Below are positions 63,879-64,000 of a DNA stretch of 64,000 bases, piece after piece. The notes beneath the pieces were generated by a model. It was not told the DNA's origin. It did not search any database and saw only the letters and a program-made list of their open reading frames with translations. A program made the position numbers and the translations under genes. Every line of letters begins with the position of its first letter. Positions within the stretch are counted from its first letter, which is position 1. The stretch is from NCBI RefSeq assembly GCF_000738265.1, contig NZ_JFCQ01000001.1:124001-188000 (forward strand), in the 5' to 3' direction. Source of the DNA: Corynebacterium jeikeium (GTDB lineage: Bacteria; Actinomycetota; Actinomycetes; Mycobacteriales; Mycobacteriaceae).

Positions 63879-64000
63879 ATGAAGAGCTTCAGCCCCCGCC
63901 GCAATTCCCCCAGTTCCCGCTCTCCGCGTGCAACTTTCCTCGCGGGAGCAACCACGATCCTGTTGGCAGGCTCCGCCCTCACAATGGCCGCCTGCGACGA
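63879..64000 (+). CDS. Lipoprotein, N-terminus only (runs off the window)
   Basis: Only the first 40 codons are present, from ATG 63879. They encode a basic N-terminus (MKSFSPRRNSPSSRSPRA), a hydrophobic core and a lipobox TMAAC, so the product is a probable membrane lipoprotein such as a solute-binding protein. The mature part is outside the window. The ribosome binding site is weak; TAATAA overlaps the region just before the ATG. Confidence 0.7.
   Translation, partial: MKSFSPRRNSPSSRSPRATFLAGATTILLAGSALTMAACD

Overview
This window is core chromosome of a high-GC Corynebacterium (Corynebacteriales); I cannot fix the species. The evidence is family content: an OdhA/Kgd-type E2-E1 fusion 2-oxoglutarate dehydrogenase, MshB of the mycothiol pathway, an LpqW-type lipoprotein, the sigE-cseE-tatB block beside glgC/glgA, the succinylase branch of lysine synthesis (dapC, dapD, dapE, lysA), frequent GTG/TTG starts and several likely leaderless starts. 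I see no phage, insertion sequence, CRISPR array or plasmid gene. There is one tRNA gene, tRNA-Arg(CCG).

Layout. Positions 1-6.8 kb (minus strand) hold argS, lysA, hom, thrC and thrB, an aspartate-family block, with tRNA-Arg(CCG) diverging from argS. From 7.0 to 15.2 kb a tightly overlapping minus-strand operon encodes a SNF2-type helicase, a SWIM zinc-finger protein, an SbcD-like nuclease and an SbcC/YhaN-like coiled-coil ATPase. From 15.4 to 29.7 kb lie putP, a secreted HNH nuclease, a DEAD-box RNA helicase, an FAD oxidoreductase, a carboxylesterase, several unknown proteins and a single-chain heterodimer-like ABC exporter. From 29.7 to 41.3 kb are odhA, a lipoprotein, an MgtE-N/CBS protein with a DUF1003 partner, mrp, tatB, cseE, sigE, an O-methyltransferase and glgC. 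From 41.4 to 51.7 kb are glgA, a GH32-like pseudoenzyme gene broken by one TGA, an RlmA-like methyltransferase, pepA, a DivIVA-domain protein, a TIGR00730 protein, dapE, an amino acid permease and dapD. From 51.7 to 59.7 kb a minus-strand block carries typA, lpqW, mshB, a membrane protein, ferredoxin, dapC and a pseudouridine synthase. The last 4 kb hold a secreted protein, a DUF402 protein, an Excalibur-domain protein, an acyl-CoA dehydrogenase and the start of a lipoprotein.

How the genes work together. Lysine/diaminopimelate and threonine synthesis are strongly represented: hom, thrC and thrB take aspartate semialdehyde to threonine, while dapD, dapC, dapE and lysA supply diaminopimelate for the wall and then lysine. 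glgC and glgA start glycogen synthesis from a shared divergent promoter region that contains strong inverted repeats. sigE and cseE form an envelope-stress sigma/anti-sigma pair. mshB, lpqW and odhA are typical of mycolic-acid actinobacteria.

The observations most worth following are: (1) the GH32-like gene beside glgA, which lacks the catalytic residues of its family and has an in-frame TGA where a Trp is expected; (2) the helicase-SWIM-SbcD-SbcC cassette, whose ATPase carries a small predicted beta domain at the coiled-coil apex instead of a zinc hook; (3) two short-unit tandem repeat arrays (12 bp x5 and 9 bp x5) in one intergenic region upstream of typA and a secreted protein; and (4) palindromes between hom and thrC and between glgC and glgA.
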